A DNA stretch of 64,000 nucleotides from Desulfovibrio sp. GTDB taxonomy: Bacteria; Desulfobacterota; Desulfovibrionia; Desulfovibrionales; Desulfovibrionaceae. The notes below the pieces were generated by a model. The model was not told where the DNA came from. It made no database searches and saw only the letters and a program-made list of their open reading frames with translations. The position numbers and the translations under genes are program-made. Location: contig JAITSV010000038.1 in the NCBI GenBank assembly GCA_031287575.1, positions 51,548 through 115,547 on the forward strand. The letters are read 5' to 3'. Positions 35,314-44,800 of the stretch are shown here, one piece after another; position 1 is the stretch's first letter, and the number at the start of each line of letters is the position of its first letter.

Positions 35314-36039
35314 CTACCCGCCGAGATAGGCCTTCTTCACTTCCGGGTCGTTGAGCAAGGACTCCGAGGGGCCCTGCGCCACGATTTCGCCGGTGTCCAG
35401 CACGTAGCCGCGGCTGGCCACCTGCAAGGCAAGGCGGGCATTCTGTTCCACCACGATGATGGTCAGCCCTTCGCGGTTCAGTTCCTTGAGGGTGCGGAAC
35501 ATCTCGTACATCAGCAGCGGGGCCAGGCCCATGGACGGTTCGTCCAGCAGCAGCACCTCGCAACTGGTCATCAGCGCGCGGCCCACGGCCAGCATCTGCT
35601 GCTCGCCGCCGGACAGGGTGTCGCTGCGCTGGGTGCGCCGCTCGGCCAGGCGGGGGAACAGGTCGAAGATCCGTTCCAGGTCCCGGCTGATGGCCGGGTC
35701 GTTCTTGCGGGCGTAGGTGGCCAGCATCAGGTTTTCCATCACCGTCAGGTTGCCGAAGATGTGCCGCCCTTCGGGCACCAGCGCGATGTGCAGCTTGCTG
35801 ACCACGTCGTGCGGTTCCACGTTCAGCAGCGACGTGCCCTTGAACAGGATGTCGCCGCCGCTGACCTTGGGCGCCTCCGGCGGGGGCAGGCGCATGATGG
35901 ACTTCAGCGTGGTCGATTTGCCCGCGCCGTTGGCCCCGATGAGGGTGACGATCTCCCCTTCGTTCACATGGAACGAAAGGCCGTGCAACGCCTCGATATT
36001 GCCGTACTTTACGTAGAGATTCTCGATGGAGAGCAGCAT
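35314..36039 (-). CDS. livF: Branched-chain amino acid ABC transporter ATPase LivF
   Basis: This 241-residue cytoplasmic ATPase has Walker A GANGAGKSTT (about residues 35-44), the signature LSGGEQQMLAVGRAL and Walker B VLLLDEPSMGLAP. Length and the VEQNARLAL switch region are typical of LivF. It works with LivG, LivH, LivM and the binding protein LivK to import leucine, isoleucine, valine or related compounds. Its ATG overlaps the LivG stop by one base (TGATG). It is the last gene of the operon. Confidence 0.93.
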   Translation of the reverse strand: MLLSIENLYVKYGNIEALHGLSFHVNEGEIVTLIGANGAGKSTTLKSIMRLPPPEAPKVSGGDILFKGTSLLNVEPHDVVSKLHIALVPEGRHIFGNLTVMENLMLATYARKNDPAISRDLERIFDLFPRLAERRTQRSDTLSGGEQQMLAVGRALMTSCEVLLLDEPSMGLAPLLMYEMFRTLKELNREGLTIIVVEQNARLALQVASRGYVLDTGEIVAQGPSESLLNDPEVKKAYLGG

Positions 36040-36806
36040 CAGATCGTATCGTCTCCCAGGTATGCCTTGATGACGACCGGGTTGGACTGGATTTCCTCCG
36101 GCGTCCCTTCGGCAATGGTGCTACCGAAATCGATGACCTTGATCCATTCGCACAGGCTCATGACCACCTTCATCTGGTGCTCGATCATCCAGATGGCGAT
36201 GTCGAACTCGTCGTGAATCCAGCGGATGAGCTTGATCAGCCCGTCCACGTCCGCCGAGTTCAGGCCCGCCGCCGGTTCGTCCAGCAGCAGCAGCTTCGGC
36301 CTGATGGACATGGCCCGGGCAATCTCCACCCGGCGCTGCAACCCGTAGGGCAGGTTGCGGGGCAGTTCGTGCGCGGCGTCCTTCAGGTCCATGGCCTCCA
36401 GCATTTCCCAGGCGATGGCGTCGATGTTGCCCTCGCTCCTGGTAAAGCGACCGGTACGCAGAAAGGCGTCCCAGATGGTGTAGCCCAGGCGGTGGTGCTG
36501 GGCGATGCGGATGTTGTCCAGCACGCTCATTTCGTGCCACAGCCGGATGTTCTGGAAGGTGCGGGCAATGCCCCGCGCCGTCACCTGGTGCGGGCGCAGG
36601 CCCGCCGTGGGCTGGCCGTCGAAGATGATCTGCCCTTCGGTGGGCTGGTAGAACCCGGAGACCAGGTTGAACACCGTGGTCTTGCCCGCGCCGTTGGGGC
36701 CGATGAGCGCGATGAGCTTGCGCTCTTCCAGCGATATGTTGAAGTCGGAAACGGCCTGCAGCCCGCCGAAGCGTTGCGTCACGCCTTTCATTTCAAGCAG
36801 CGGCAT
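36039..36806 (-). CDS. livG: Branched-chain amino acid ABC transporter ATPase LivG
   Basis: This 255-residue ATPase has Walker A GPNGAGKTTVFNLVSG (about 35-50), a LivG-type signature NLPYGLQRRVEIARAM and Walker B LLLLDEPAAGLN. Family proteins pair with LivF beneath the LivH/LivM permease. The gene follows livM after 12 bp and overlaps livF by one base, showing tight operon packing. Confidence 0.93.
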   Translation of the reverse strand: MPLLEMKGVTQRFGGLQAVSDFNISLEERKLIALIGPNGAGKTTVFNLVSGFYQPTEGQIIFDGQPTAGLRPHQVTARGIARTFQNIRLWHEMSVLDNIRIAQHHRLGYTIWDAFLRTGRFTRSEGNIDAIAWEMLEAMDLKDAAHELPRNLPYGLQRRVEIARAMSIRPKLLLLDEPAAGLNSADVDGLIKLIRWIHDEFDIAIWMIEHQMKVVMSLCEWIKVIDFGSTIAEGTPEEIQSNPVVIKAYLGDDTI

Positions 36807-36818
36807 GTCCTCGTTCCC

Positions 36819-37895
36819 CTATTTGAACGTGTAGAAGCGGCGCAGTTTCGGGAAGACGCCCGAAAGCTCGCGGTTGCCCATGATGCCTTCGGGCCGGAAC
36901 TGCATGAGCAGGATGAGGATGAGCGGGATGAGCACCCACTTCCACACCTGGCTCAGTTCGTACCCGGCGGGCAACAGGTTGACCGCGTGCAGGGCCGCAT
37001 CCAGGCCGGGAATGACGAAGCGCAGCGATTCGAGCAGCAGCGTGAACAGGATGGCCGCCATGACCGAGCCGGACAGCGAGGCCATGCCGCCAAGGTAGAC
37101 CATGACCAGGCCTTCCGTGGACTTCAGGATGTTGAAGGCCTGCGGGTTCACGTAGCCGTACACGTGGGCGTACAGCGCCCCGGCCACCCCGGCGAGGCCG
37201 GACGACACCATGAAGGCCACCAGCTTCACGTGGTTGGTGTCCACGCTCATGATCTCGGCGGCCACCTCGTCCTGGCACACGGCGGAAATGCCCTTGCCGT
37301 AGGTGGAATTGACCAGGCGGCGCAGGATCCACACCGAGAACAGCGTGCCCAGGATCACCCAGATGAACATCCAGGGAATGTCCACCATGTCGCGCATGCC
37401 GTTGATGACCCGCTTCATGCCGTGAAAGCCGCGCGGGCCGCCGATGATGTCCAGGTTCTCGATGACCGAGATGACGATGTAGTTGGCCGCGATGGTGATG
37501 ATGGCCAGGTAGTCGCCCCGCGTGCGGAACGAGGGCAGCGCCACCAGCAGGCCGAACACCGACGAGACGAGCCCGGCCACGATCAGCACCACCGGGAACA
37601 GCATGGGGGCCAGTTCCGGCGGCAGCAGCGCGTCGCCCACCAGCTTGTTGGAGGTGAACAGCACCACCGAGAGCACGGACGAGGCATACGCCCCCACGCA
37701 CATGAACCCGGCGTGCCCGCACGAGAACTCGCCCATGTAGCCGTTCACGACGTTCAGGCTGCTGGCGAAGATGATGTTGATGCCCATGAACATGAGCACC
37801 GTCTGGGTGTACTGGTCCATGACGTTGAACTGGGCCAGCAGCACAAGGCCAAGGCACAGCGCCGCCAGTGCGGCGTTGAGGGTGTATTTCTGCAT
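36819..37895 (-). CDS. livM: Branched-chain amino acid permease LivM
   Basis: This 358-residue polytopic membrane protein has about nine or ten helices. Family signatures are NVVNGYMGEFSCGHAGFMCVG near residues 48-68, SFRTRGDYLAIITIA, and the cytoplasmic loop SSGLAGVAGALYAH plus GLVMVYLGGMASLSG that contacts the ATPases. It forms the translocation path with LivH. The gene lies 30 bp after livH. Confidence 0.92.
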   Translation of the reverse strand: MQKYTLNAALAALCLGLVLLAQFNVMDQYTQTVLMFMGINIIFASSLNVVNGYMGEFSCGHAGFMCVGAYASSVLSVVLFTSNKLVGDALLPPELAPMLFPVVLIVAGLVSSVFGLLVALPSFRTRGDYLAIITIAANYIVISVIENLDIIGGPRGFHGMKRVINGMRDMVDIPWMFIWVILGTLFSVWILRRLVNSTYGKGISAVCQDEVAAEIMSVDTNHVKLVAFMVSSGLAGVAGALYAHVYGYVNPQAFNILKSTEGLVMVYLGGMASLSGSVMAAILFTLLLESLRFVIPGLDAALHAVNLLPAGYELSQVWKWVLIPLILILLMQFRPEGIMGNRELSGVFPKLRRFYTFK

Positions 37896-37925
37896 GTTCG
37901 CGTATCCTCTGGCGTGCGTCGCGGG

Positions 37926-38846
37926 TTAGATCTTGGTGGTCTTTGCCACGCCGAAGAGGCCGGTGGGCCGTTGCCACAGGATCATCAGCAGGATGGTGAA
38001 GGCGAACAGGTCCCTGAAGGTGGAGGGCAGGAACGCCGCCACCATGATCTCGATGAACGCCAGCAGGAAGCCGCCGATGAACGCCCCGCGAATGTCGCCG
38101 ATGCCGCCCACCACCGCCGCGATGAAGGCCTTCCAGCCCACCATGGCACCCATGTAGGGGTCGAGAATGGGGTAGGACATGGCGAAAAGCAGCCCGGCAA
38201 GGCCCGCGAAGCCCGACCCCAGCACGAAGGTGAACACGATGATCGAATCCAGCGGAATGCCCATCAGCGGCAGCGCGAACTTGTCCCACGCCACCGCGCG
38301 CATGGCCATGCCGATGCGGGTGCGCGTGACGATGAACTGCAGCAGGAAGAACACCAGGAACGCCGTGATGATGACCCACATCTTCAGGTTGGTCACCGAC
38401 ACGGAACCGAAGGTGTACACCACCTTGTCCACCATGTCGGGCAGCTTGCGCCGGCTGGCGCCCAGCAGGGCGAGGTTGCCGTTTTCAAGGATGAGGCCGC
38501 ACATCAGGGCGGTGATGACCACGTACAGCCGGTGTGCACCCTTGCGCCGCAGGGGGCGGTAGGCGATGCGCTCCAGCGTCACGCCCACCCCCGCGGTGAG
38601 CAGCATGGTCAGCGGCACGGTCAGCGCCAGGGCGGCCCAGCCGGGCAGGTTGAACACCCCCAGCAGGTCGCCCAGCAGCAGCGAAGAGACGAAAAATGCG
38701 ATGTACGCGCCCACCATGAAGATGTCGCCGTGGGCGAAGTTGATGAGCAGCAGCACGCCGTACACCAGGGTGTAGCCCAGGGCGATCAGTGCGTAGAAGC
38801 TGCCCCACTGGAGCGCGTTGAACAGGTTCTGGATGAAGATTTCCAC
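37926..38846 (-). CDS. livH: Branched-chain amino acid permease LivH
   Basis: This 306-residue polytopic protein starts MEIFIQNLFNALQWGSFYAL and carries YTLVYGVLLLINFAHGD, the classical LivH N-terminal signature, and later GSGFAGLAGLLFAM. The start is GTG 38846: GGAGGG lies 11 bases upstream and the protein then begins as LivH proteins usually do. The longer ATG form adds 17 polar residues. A hairpin terminator separates this gene from livK upstream, so livHMGF is expressed by read-through or from its own promoter. Confidence 0.92.
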   Translation of the reverse strand: MEIFIQNLFNALQWGSFYALIALGYTLVYGVLLLINFAHGDIFMVGAYIAFFVSSLLLGDLLGVFNLPGWAALALTVPLTMLLTAGVGVTLERIAYRPLRRKGAHRLYVVITALMCGLILENGNLALLGASRRKLPDMVDKVVYTFGSVSVTNLKMWVIITAFLVFFLLQFIVTRTRIGMAMRAVAWDKFALPLMGIPLDSIIVFTFVLGSGFAGLAGLLFAMSYPILDPYMGAMVGWKAFIAAVVGGIGDIRGAFIGGFLLAFIEIMVAAFLPSTFRDLFAFTILLMILWQRPTGLFGVAKTTKI

Positions 38847-39085
38847 AGTCCCGAAACCCTCCGTGGAACGGTTTGCCCCTTGGCGCGCGCCGTGCACGCG
38901 TCAGGGGGGCAGAACACGGGCGGCGCGTCGTGCGCGCCGTCCGTGAAAGGTGATTCGTATGTTCCGCTTCGCAGGTGCCGGATTCCGGATGGGAACCCGC
39001 GCAGGGCGGCACCTTGGCCGGGCGGCAACCCGGCGCGCCGCAGGGCGGCGCGGATGGAAGCGGAAGCCGCGGCATGCGTGCGGCG

Positions 39086-39120
39086 GAAAAGGCCCCGCGC
39101 GGCCCATGGGCCGCGCGGGG
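39086..39120 (-). terminator. Terminator/attenuator between livK and livH
   Basis: A perfect 28-bp palindrome (39093-39120, CCCCGCGCGGCC arms) is followed on the minus strand by CCTTTTCC. It lies directly after livK. In liv operons this lets the binding protein be made in excess over the permease. Confidence 0.8.
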
Positions 39121-39130
39121 AATCATCATG

Positions 39131-40294
39131 CTACTTGGGGCAGACCGATTCGGCGAAGGTGAATTCGCCCTTCTCGCTGATCTTGACGACAACCGCGCAC
39201 TTGATGGGGTCGCGGTTTTCGTCGAAGCTCATCTTGCCGGTGATGCCGTCGAAGCTCTTGATGTTGACCATGGCGTCGCGCACGGCCTTGCGCATCTTGC
39301 GCACGTCCGTATCAACCTTGCCCACGCTCTGGATGGCCTGCAGCACGAGGCGGGTGGCGTCCCAGGTCAGCGCGGCCACGTCGTCGGGGATGTAGCCGTA
39401 CTTGTTGTTGTACTTGTCGATGAATTCCTTGGTGGCGCCGGTGGCGCCGGCGGCGGCGTAGTGGGTGGAGAAGTACTGGCCCACGCATTCCTTGCCGCAC
39501 AGGTCCATCAGCTCGGCGGAACCCCAGGCGTCGGAGCCCATGAAGGGGCCCTTGTAGCCAAGGTCGCGCGCCTGCTTCACGATAAGGGCGACGATGTTGT
39601 AGTTTTCAGGCAGGAAGATGAAGTCGGGCTTGGCGGCGATGACCTTGGTCAGCTGGGCCGAGAAGTCCTGGTCCTTGGTGCCGTGCGATTCCATGCCCAC
39701 CACGGCGCCGGCGCCGTGCATCTTCTCCCACTCCGCCTTGAAGAACTCGGCAAGGCCCTTCGAGTAGTCGTTGGAGATGTCGAACAACACGGCGGCCTTC
39801 TTGGCCTTGAACTGCTTGGTGGCGAAGTTGGCCACCACGGGGGCCTGGAAGGGATCCAGGAAGGCGGCGCGGAACACCCACGGACGGCCCTTGGTGGTAT
39901 CCGGGTTGGTGGACCAGGGCGAGATCATCGGGGTTTCGTTGTCGTTGGCGACGCCGCCGGCGGGCACGGCCTGCTTGGACGACTGCGGGCCGACCACGGC
40001 CAGCACCTGGTCGCGCTCGATGACCTTCAGCATGGCGTTGACGGCGGATTCGGGCTTGGCTTCGTTGTCCTCGAACACGAATTCGAGCTTGTACTTCTTG
40101 CCGCCCACATCCAGGCCGCCCTTGCCGTTGATTTCTTCGCGCAGCATTTCGGCGGCAAACTTCGAGGCCTCGCCCACCTTGGGGATGTCACCGGTCAGGG
40201 GGATGACGAAGCCGAGCTTGATGGTGTCGGCGGCGAACGCCTGACCCGACAGCACAAGCAGAAGTGCCAGCACGAGCAATACTGTCTTCTTCAT
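39131..40294 (-). CDS. livK: Branched-chain amino acid binding protein LivK/LivJ
   Basis: This 387-residue periplasmic binding protein has a clear signal peptide (MKKTVLLVLALLLVLSGQAFA, cut before ADTIKLGF). The core follows the type I periplasmic fold: KLGFVIPLTGD, a KPESAVNAMLKVI helix, VVGPQSSKQAVP and SDAWGSAELMD. Two Cys in LCGKECVG may form a disulfide. Ligand is probably a branched-chain or other hydrophobic amino acid. GGAGG precedes the ATG. The 373-bp AT-rich upstream gap is shared with the divergent DapF-like gene. Confidence 0.92.
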   Translation of the reverse strand: MKKTVLLVLALLLVLSGQAFAADTIKLGFVIPLTGDIPKVGEASKFAAEMLREEINGKGGLDVGGKKYKLEFVFEDNEAKPESAVNAMLKVIERDQVLAVVGPQSSKQAVPAGGVANDNETPMISPWSTNPDTTKGRPWVFRAAFLDPFQAPVVANFATKQFKAKKAAVLFDISNDYSKGLAEFFKAEWEKMHGAGAVVGMESHGTKDQDFSAQLTKVIAAKPDFIFLPENYNIVALIVKQARDLGYKGPFMGSDAWGSAELMDLCGKECVGQYFSTHYAAAGATGATKEFIDKYNNKYGYIPDDVAALTWDATRLVLQAIQSVGKVDTDVRKMRKAVRDAMVNIKSFDGITGKMSFDENRDPIKCAVVVKISEKGEFTFAESVCPK

Positions 40295-40393
40295 CTTTGC
40301 CTCCTCGCAGGGAAACTAGGGTTTTTGATAGCGGTTTAGTACCGTAATCAGACCATGAAGGGAACCGCTTTCTTCAATAATGTCTTTTTTGTA

Positions 40394-40417
40394 AACATAT
40401 AATTATTTAAATATGTT
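40394..40417. promoter_or_regulatory. AT-rich dyad upstream of livK
   Basis: AACATAT (40394-40400) and ATATGTT (40411-40417) form a 7-bp dyad within the strongly AT-rich core (about 40375-40435) of the livK/dapF-like divergent gap. It is probably a regulator site or the promoter region of livK. No gene is seen in this gap. Confidence 0.4.
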
Positions 40418-40667
40418 ATATTTTAACCATTTTGTCACCAAAAATTATGCCGTCATACTGGACAGTTAGCCAACCATAAGGCATCATGCACAAGATGCCA
40501 CGCGGCAGGAGCCGCAACGAGGCCACGCGCCGCCCAATGCGCCGCATGCCGTGGTAATCCGGCATGTTCCGGCATTCCGACAGTGTTTTCACCCCGGCCA
40601 CCACCCCGACCCCACAGACCAGTGCCCGCTTGACACGACAAGATTGTTCATTCAACCCATCCTTGCC

Positions 40668-41591
40668 ATGCACCATCTGAGCGCCCTGCGCTTTCACAAG
40701 TTCAGCCCCGGCGGCAACACCACCATCCTCGTCACCGATCCGGTGCCCGCGCCCCTGCGTGCCGCCGTGGCGGCGGAACTGATGGGCGAGCATCACGTGC
40801 ACGCCGAACAGGTGGGCTTTGTCACGCTGGCAGGCGTATACCCACGCATCGACATGATGGGCGGCGAATTCTGCGGCAACGCCTGCCGCTCGCTGGCAGC
40901 GCTGCTGGCGTTGAAGCAGGTGCTGCATGCCGGTCCCGGCGGGCTCATGTCCGGCGAGATCGCCAGTTCCGGAGTCTCCGGCACCCTGCCGGTACGAGTG
41001 GTGCACACCCCGCACGGCCCGGACGCCGCCGTGCGCATGCCCCTGCCGTCCTCCGGCATCCCCCCGTCCCCCGCGCCAGCGGACACGGCGAAAACGGGCG
41101 AAAGCCAGAAACCCCGGAACGGCACCGCGTTCCAACTGGTGCAGCCGCTGGCCGAAGGGCTGGAACTGGTGCGCCTGCCGGGCATCGCCCACCTGCTGCT
41201 GGACGCCTCCGTACATCCCTTCCCCGGCGACTGGCAGGCCCAGGCCCGCATGCTCATCATCCGCCACGGCCTGGCTGGCGAACCCGCCGCCGGATGCATC
41301 TGGCACCACGGCCCCCTGGCGGCCCCTTCCATCACCCCGGTGGTCCGGGTGCGCGACACCGACAGCACCCTCCTTGAGTCCGCCTGCGGCTCCGGTTCGC
41401 TGGCCTACGGCCTGCACCGCGCCGCCATGGTCGGCGGCGAGATCGCGCTGAAGGTGCGCCAGCCCAGCGGCGCCGTCATCCGCGTTTCGGTCAACCGCCG
41501 CGACGGCCTGACGCCAGAGGCATGGATAGGCGGCACGGTGCGCCACGTGGCCAGCGGCACCGCCTACCTGTACGACACTCCGCGCGCGTGA
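40668..41591 (+). CDS. DapF-like amino acid racemase/epimerase
   Basis: This 307-residue cytoplasmic protein of the PLP-independent DapF fold has two halves. The first catalytic Cys is likely in GGEFCGNACRS (about residues 64-74) and the second in ESACGSGSLAYG (about 235-246), matching the two-Cys acid/base pair that abstracts the alpha proton. The diaminopimelate-type motif MCGNGxRC is changed, so the substrate is probably another amino acid. Histidine racemase (CntK-like) and other DapF paralogues are candidates. It is divergent from livK, so a link with amino acid uptake is possible. A Pro-rich insert (about 125-150) lies between the halves. ATG 40668 was chosen because the fold starts directly after it. 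Confidence 0.65.
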   Translation: MHHLSALRFHKFSPGGNTTILVTDPVPAPLRAAVAAELMGEHHVHAEQVGFVTLAGVYPRIDMMGGEFCGNACRSLAALLALKQVLHAGPGGLMSGEIASSGVSGTLPVRVVHTPHGPDAAVRMPLPSSGIPPSPAPADTAKTGESQKPRNGTAFQLVQPLAEGLELVRLPGIAHLLLDASVHPFPGDWQAQARMLIIRHGLAGEPAAGCIWHHGPLAAPSITPVVRVRDTDSTLLESACGSGSLAYGLHRAAMVGGEIALKVRQPSGAVIRVSVNRRDGLTPEAWIGGTVRHVASGTAYLYDTPRA

Positions 41592-41672
41592 CACCGGTGA
41601 CGCCCCGACCTCCGCTCGCACTGCTTTTCCTGCGCCTACAGCGTGTTATCGAACACCTGCCACCTGCCCCGA

Positions 41673-41701
41673 TTGACGGCGTCGTAACCTTTCCGTAACA
41701 A
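41673..41701 (+). promoter_or_regulatory. Candidate promoter of the 1,019-residue membrane protein
   Basis: TTGACG and TAACAA are spaced by 17 bp, about 120 bp before the start ATG. The intervening leader shows no gene. Confidence 0.4.
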
Positions 41702-41822
41702 TGCATGCACGGGAACCTCCCGAAATCACGGAGGCTCGCCCTGTCCTTTCCGGTGCCGTCGAGATGCGGCTGCCGGAAGTACCGCAACCTTCACGGACGC
41801 ACGGCGTCACTGCGACATATCC

Positions 41823-44800
41823 ATGGCATTCCGCACGCTTTTCTTCGACCAGCAGGACCACGAGCTCTTGCTCATGGTCAACAAGGTGCTGGAGAAGACC
41901 CGCACCCCCAGCCCCTTCGTGCGCAAGCTGTTCGATGCCAGCCTGCACCCGCACGGCATCAAGGAGCTTTCCGTCTCGCGCGAACTGCGCGTGGCCTACG
42001 CGGTGATCAATCTGCTGGACTCGCTGGAGGCGGGCCTGGCGGAAGACCGCCTGCTGGCCCTGCAGACCCTGCGCGACGAGGTGCTGTACAGCGCGCAGAC
42101 GGGCCTGCGCCGCAACACGGCGCGCGTGCTCATCCAGATCATGAAGGACCTCGTGCGCGCCCACGGCGATACCTGCCGCCAGCTCAAGCTGGCGCACGAC
42201 TTCCGCCGCGCCGCCTCGGGCAAGCCGCGCATCGTGCGCGCCCTGCTGGCCCAGTATCACCTGCTGGAAATGCCGGAAGAATGGAACCAGCTGGCCTTCG
42301 ACAACCACGTGCACGACGCCAACACCAAGGGCCGCAAGAACCCCACGCACCTGATCATGGATGCGTGGATCAAGGGCATCCGGCACCTTACGGTGATCTA
42401 TTACAACTTCGTGGAGTCCGCCGCCGCGCGCGAACTGATGCAGGCCGCGGACATCATGGGGGTTTCCGTCCGCATCGGGGTGGAATTCCGGGTGCCCGCG
42501 CGCAACAGGTACGCGGAGCTCATCTGGGTGCCGCGCGGCTTTTCCGATTCGCAGGGCTTCCTGTCCTTCCTGGCCGAAACGCCCACCCAGCACCTGATGC
42601 AGGAAGGCCGCAAGGCCTCGCAGTACCTCGCGGAATACGTGCTGCAGGTGTTGCGGCGCTACAACGAACGCCACCGCCGCGCCATCAACGAGGAATTCGG
42701 GCTGACCCTGGAGCCCCTGCACCGCGAAGAATTCCTGGCCTTCGTGGGCACGGGGCAGGCATCGCTGCTGCACCTGGCCGAATTCATCCACAAGCGGCTG
42801 GTGCCCGCCTTGCAGGGGCGGGTCGAGGAACTGCGCGACGAATGGTCCATCGCCACCCAGCCGGAACGCGAGGCCATAGAGGCCCTGGTGCAGCGCCTGG
42901 ACGGACTGGATGCCGAGACCGTGCACGACCTGTGGCTGTCCCCGGACTGCAACCCGGACATTCCCTCGCCCTTCGTGCCCCATGAAGGGGCCGACGTGCC
43001 CGACATCCTGCGCACGCCGCCCCGGGCCCTGCTGGACTGGCTGACCAGCCTGCACAGCGGCTACCGCATCACCCTGAACCTCTCGGAACTCACCGTGGCC
43101 GACGTGCTCGAGCTGCTGTGGGACTGCGAGGGGCTGATCACCCACCTCGAACTGTTCAACCTCAAGGACTGGGCGGAAGGCGACGAGGCCCACGTGGCCA
43201 ACATCCGCGCCATCAACGAGTTGCAACTGGCCATCAACAGCGGCAGCGCCCCCCGGCTGAAGCGGCTTATCCGCGCGCTGATCCGGGACTACGCCGAAAC
43301 CGGCGGGCTCGATGCCCCCGAGCGGTGCGAAAAATTCCGCCGCATCCTGCGCAACATCCCACGGTTGCAGGCGTTCTACAAATCGGTGCAGCTGAAATCG
43401 CGCATCGGCAGCGATTCCACGAGCCGCTCGCACCGGGTGCACGGCATGGGCCTGGTGTTCCGCGAAACCCTGCCCCGGCGCGCCCAGAAGCAGATCGACG
43501 ACCCGCGCGACACCATGCGCCAGATCATCCCCGTGCACACCGAGGTGTACCTGCGCGAAAGCATGCTGGAACGGCGCACCCCCGTGCTGCCCAGTTCCAC
43601 GCTGATCAGCCTGATACGGCGGCTGCCGGGTTGTTCGCGCTTCGGCTTTCGCCGGTCGCGCGAATGGGTGGTGCGCACCGACACCTCGCGCGTCACCCCG
43701 CGCGGCAACATCGCCACCCTGGGGGGCTTTGCGCGTAGCGGCGGCAACGGCCTTTCGCTGCACATGCGCGGCGGGGCCGTGTGCAAGCGCTGGATGGGCA
43801 TGCGCTACCTGAACACCGGCGTATCCAACGCGCTGAAGGTGCTGGCCGGGTTCATCCCCGCCGTGCTCTCGTTCATGCAGACCCAGGACAGCCTGCTCAC
43901 GGCCATGCTGTGGACCACCATCTGGTTCGGCATCACCGGGGTGCGCAACGTCATCCAGGCCGTGACGGGCGGCGGCGGCGTAAGCCGGTCGCCCCTGCTG
44001 CGCTGGAACGACTACGTGAGCTGGAGCCGGATAAGCGATTCGCTGCTGTTCACGGGCATTTCCGTGCCGCTGCTGGAAAACGTCATCCGCGTGCTGCTGC
44101 TGGAACAGGGCTTCGGGATGACGGTGAGCAACAACCCCGCCCTGGTCTACGCCGTCATTTCGGCCGCCAACGGGGCCTACATCGCCGCGCACAACATCTA
44201 CCGGGGCCTGCCCAAGGAGGCGGTGCTCGGCAACATCTTCCGCAGCGTGCTGGCCATCCCCACCTCACTGCTCTACAGCGAGATGCTGGTGGAACTTCTG
44301 GTGCTGATGCACGTGCCCAACCCCACCGCGCTCATCCAGCCCTATGCGGCGGTCATCTCCAAGATGGCGTCCGACACCATCGCCGGTGCCGTGGAAGGCT
44401 ATGCCGACCGCAACAACAACATGCGCATCCGCCGCTGGGACTACGAAAGCAAGCTGCACCAGCTGTTCGACACCTTCTCCAGGCTGGAACTGCTGTTCCC
44501 CGAAGAAGACGTGCTGGAACTGCTCTCGCAGCCCAAGCAGTTCATCCGCGCGGTGGAGGCCGAGGCCGAAGACCTGGAGCGGACCATCATCATCAATGCC
44601 CTGGACATGATGTACTTCTGGATGTACCAGCCGCGCGCGCGCAACGTGCTTTCGCTGCTGGTGCGCGACATGTCGCCGGAAGAAAAGGCCATCCTGGCCC
44701 GCTCGCAGATGGTGCTGACCCGCGAGCGCGAGGTGAGCCAGCTGTTCGTGGACGGCATCGTGGGCAAGAACTTCTCCAAGCCGCTGGCCTTTTTCCTGGA

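Noticed and set aside
36177..39395. A 1,072-residue frame antisense to the liv genes
   Set aside because: Composition is His/Gln/Asp/Arg-rich without any domain; the opposite strand encodes four clear transporter genes.
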